Of a DNA stretch of 64,000 bases, positions 63,729 to 64,000 are shown piece by piece. The first letter of the stretch is position 1, and every line of letters starts with the position of its first letter. Under the pieces are notes generated by a model that saw only the letters and a list, made by a program, of their open reading frames with translations, had not been told where the DNA came from and searched no databases. Source of the DNA: Moraxella sp. FZFQ2102 (lineage in GTDB: Bacteria > Pseudomonadota > Gammaproteobacteria > Pseudomonadales > Moraxellaceae); contig NZ_CP099960.1 in the NCBI RefSeq assembly GCF_024137865.1, positions 1,364,001-1,428,000 on the forward strand. Reading direction: 5' to 3'. Position numbers and translations under genes: made by a program.

Positions 63729-64000
63729 TCAGCCAAACACTTGATCAGCAGCTTTGGCAAATCGTGCGACCGTGCCATCGACATCGACAAGTTTATCTAG
63801 ACCAAATAAGCCAATACGGAATGATTTATAATCGCTTGGTTCATCGACTTGTAGCGGTGTACCGGCGGCAATCTGCACGCCAGCTGCTGCAAATGCCGCG
63901 CCCTTATGCACATCATCGCTTGGTGCATGGCAGACCACCACGCCGAATGCTTGCGCTGATGGCGCAGCGACGCTTTGGATGCCTTTGTCATTGAGCACTG
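63729..64000 (-). CDS. Class-V aminotransferase, C-terminal end (partial)
   Basis: The frame runs off the right edge of the window; only about 90 C-terminal residues are seen. IAAGTPLQVDEPSDYKSFRIGLFGLDKLVDVDGTVARFAKA is the C-terminal pattern of fold-type-I class-V aminotransferases of the alanine-glyoxylate/serine-pyruvate/2-aminoethylphosphonate group, with the FRIG...GL.D..TV segment. The PLP Lys lies outside the window, so the reaction cannot be narrowed. Confidence 0.75.
   Translation of the reverse strand, partial: VLNDKGIQSVAAPSAQAFGVVVCHAPSDDVHKGAAFAAAGVQIAAGTPLQVDEPSDYKSFRIGLFGLDKLVDVDGTVARFAKAADQVFG

Overview
The window looks like chromosomal DNA of a member of the Moraxellaceae (Moraxella or a close relative). 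This is an inference from three things: the gene content (clpP-clpX after tig, a Hag/UspA-like trimeric autotransporter with an extended signal peptide, hemA divergent from a TPR/lolB/ispE cluster, NadM-Nudix plus NadR/PnuC), the moderate GC, and dispersed short palindromic repeats between genes. Most of the window is housekeeping sequence. I saw no rRNA, tRNA, CRISPR array, prophage or intact insertion sequence.

Layout. 1-2.3 kb: end of tig, then clpP-clpX. 2.3-7.2 kb, minus strand: a thioesterase, a small secreted protein, two unusual modular membrane proteins (T5orf172-(QP)12-DUF805, and J-like-TM-LprI repeats) and mutM. 7.3-13.7 kb: relA, a DEAD-box RNA helicase with a long structured leader and an Arg-rich tail, and rlmD. 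13.9-21.1 kb: a TSUP exporter, a repeat-rich intergenic region, a 1814-residue trimeric autotransporter, and a decayed remnant of a second autotransporter anchor. 21.3-27 kb: MAPEG and OsmC, a 200-bp MITE-like element, rppH, yihY, a WrbA-like protein with DUF2069, and DUF3108. 27.1-31.5 kb: groES-groEL, a YdcH-like protein and ahpF. 31.5-33 kb: a small secreted-protein cassette between direct repeats, and a frameshifted YdcZ/DMT gene. 33-43 kb: DUF5672, ETF-QO, DUF1285, murI, a LysE exporter, an outer-membrane-like protein, nadM-nudix, nfuA, a PfkB kinase and a universal stress protein. 43-51.4 kb: an M16C peptidase, a YhiN-type flavoprotein, pgsA, an Mpo1-like protein, nadR-pnuC and pspC. 51.4-55.1 kb: the second MITE, then glyQ, an Asp-rich lipoprotein and glyS. 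55.4-64 kb: a small coiled-coil membrane protein between direct repeats, upp, ispE, lolB, a TPR protein, hemA, pepD and a partial class-V aminotransferase.

Functional themes. Protein quality control: Tig, ClpXP, GroESL, PreP-like M16C. Stress and redox: RelA, AhpF, OsmC, WrbA, universal stress protein. NAD salvage: PnuC importing nicotinamide riboside, NadR as kinase, NadM as adenylyltransferase. Envelope: LolB, PgsA, the trimeric autotransporter, MurI, ETF-QO.

Most interesting items: the two-copy MITE family whose terminal inverted repeats co-vary; an acidic lipoprotein gene translationally coupled between glyQ and glyS; the T5orf172-DUF805 fusion; the leader of the RNA helicase gene; two small accessory genes each bracketed by direct repeats; and the relic of a second autotransporter.
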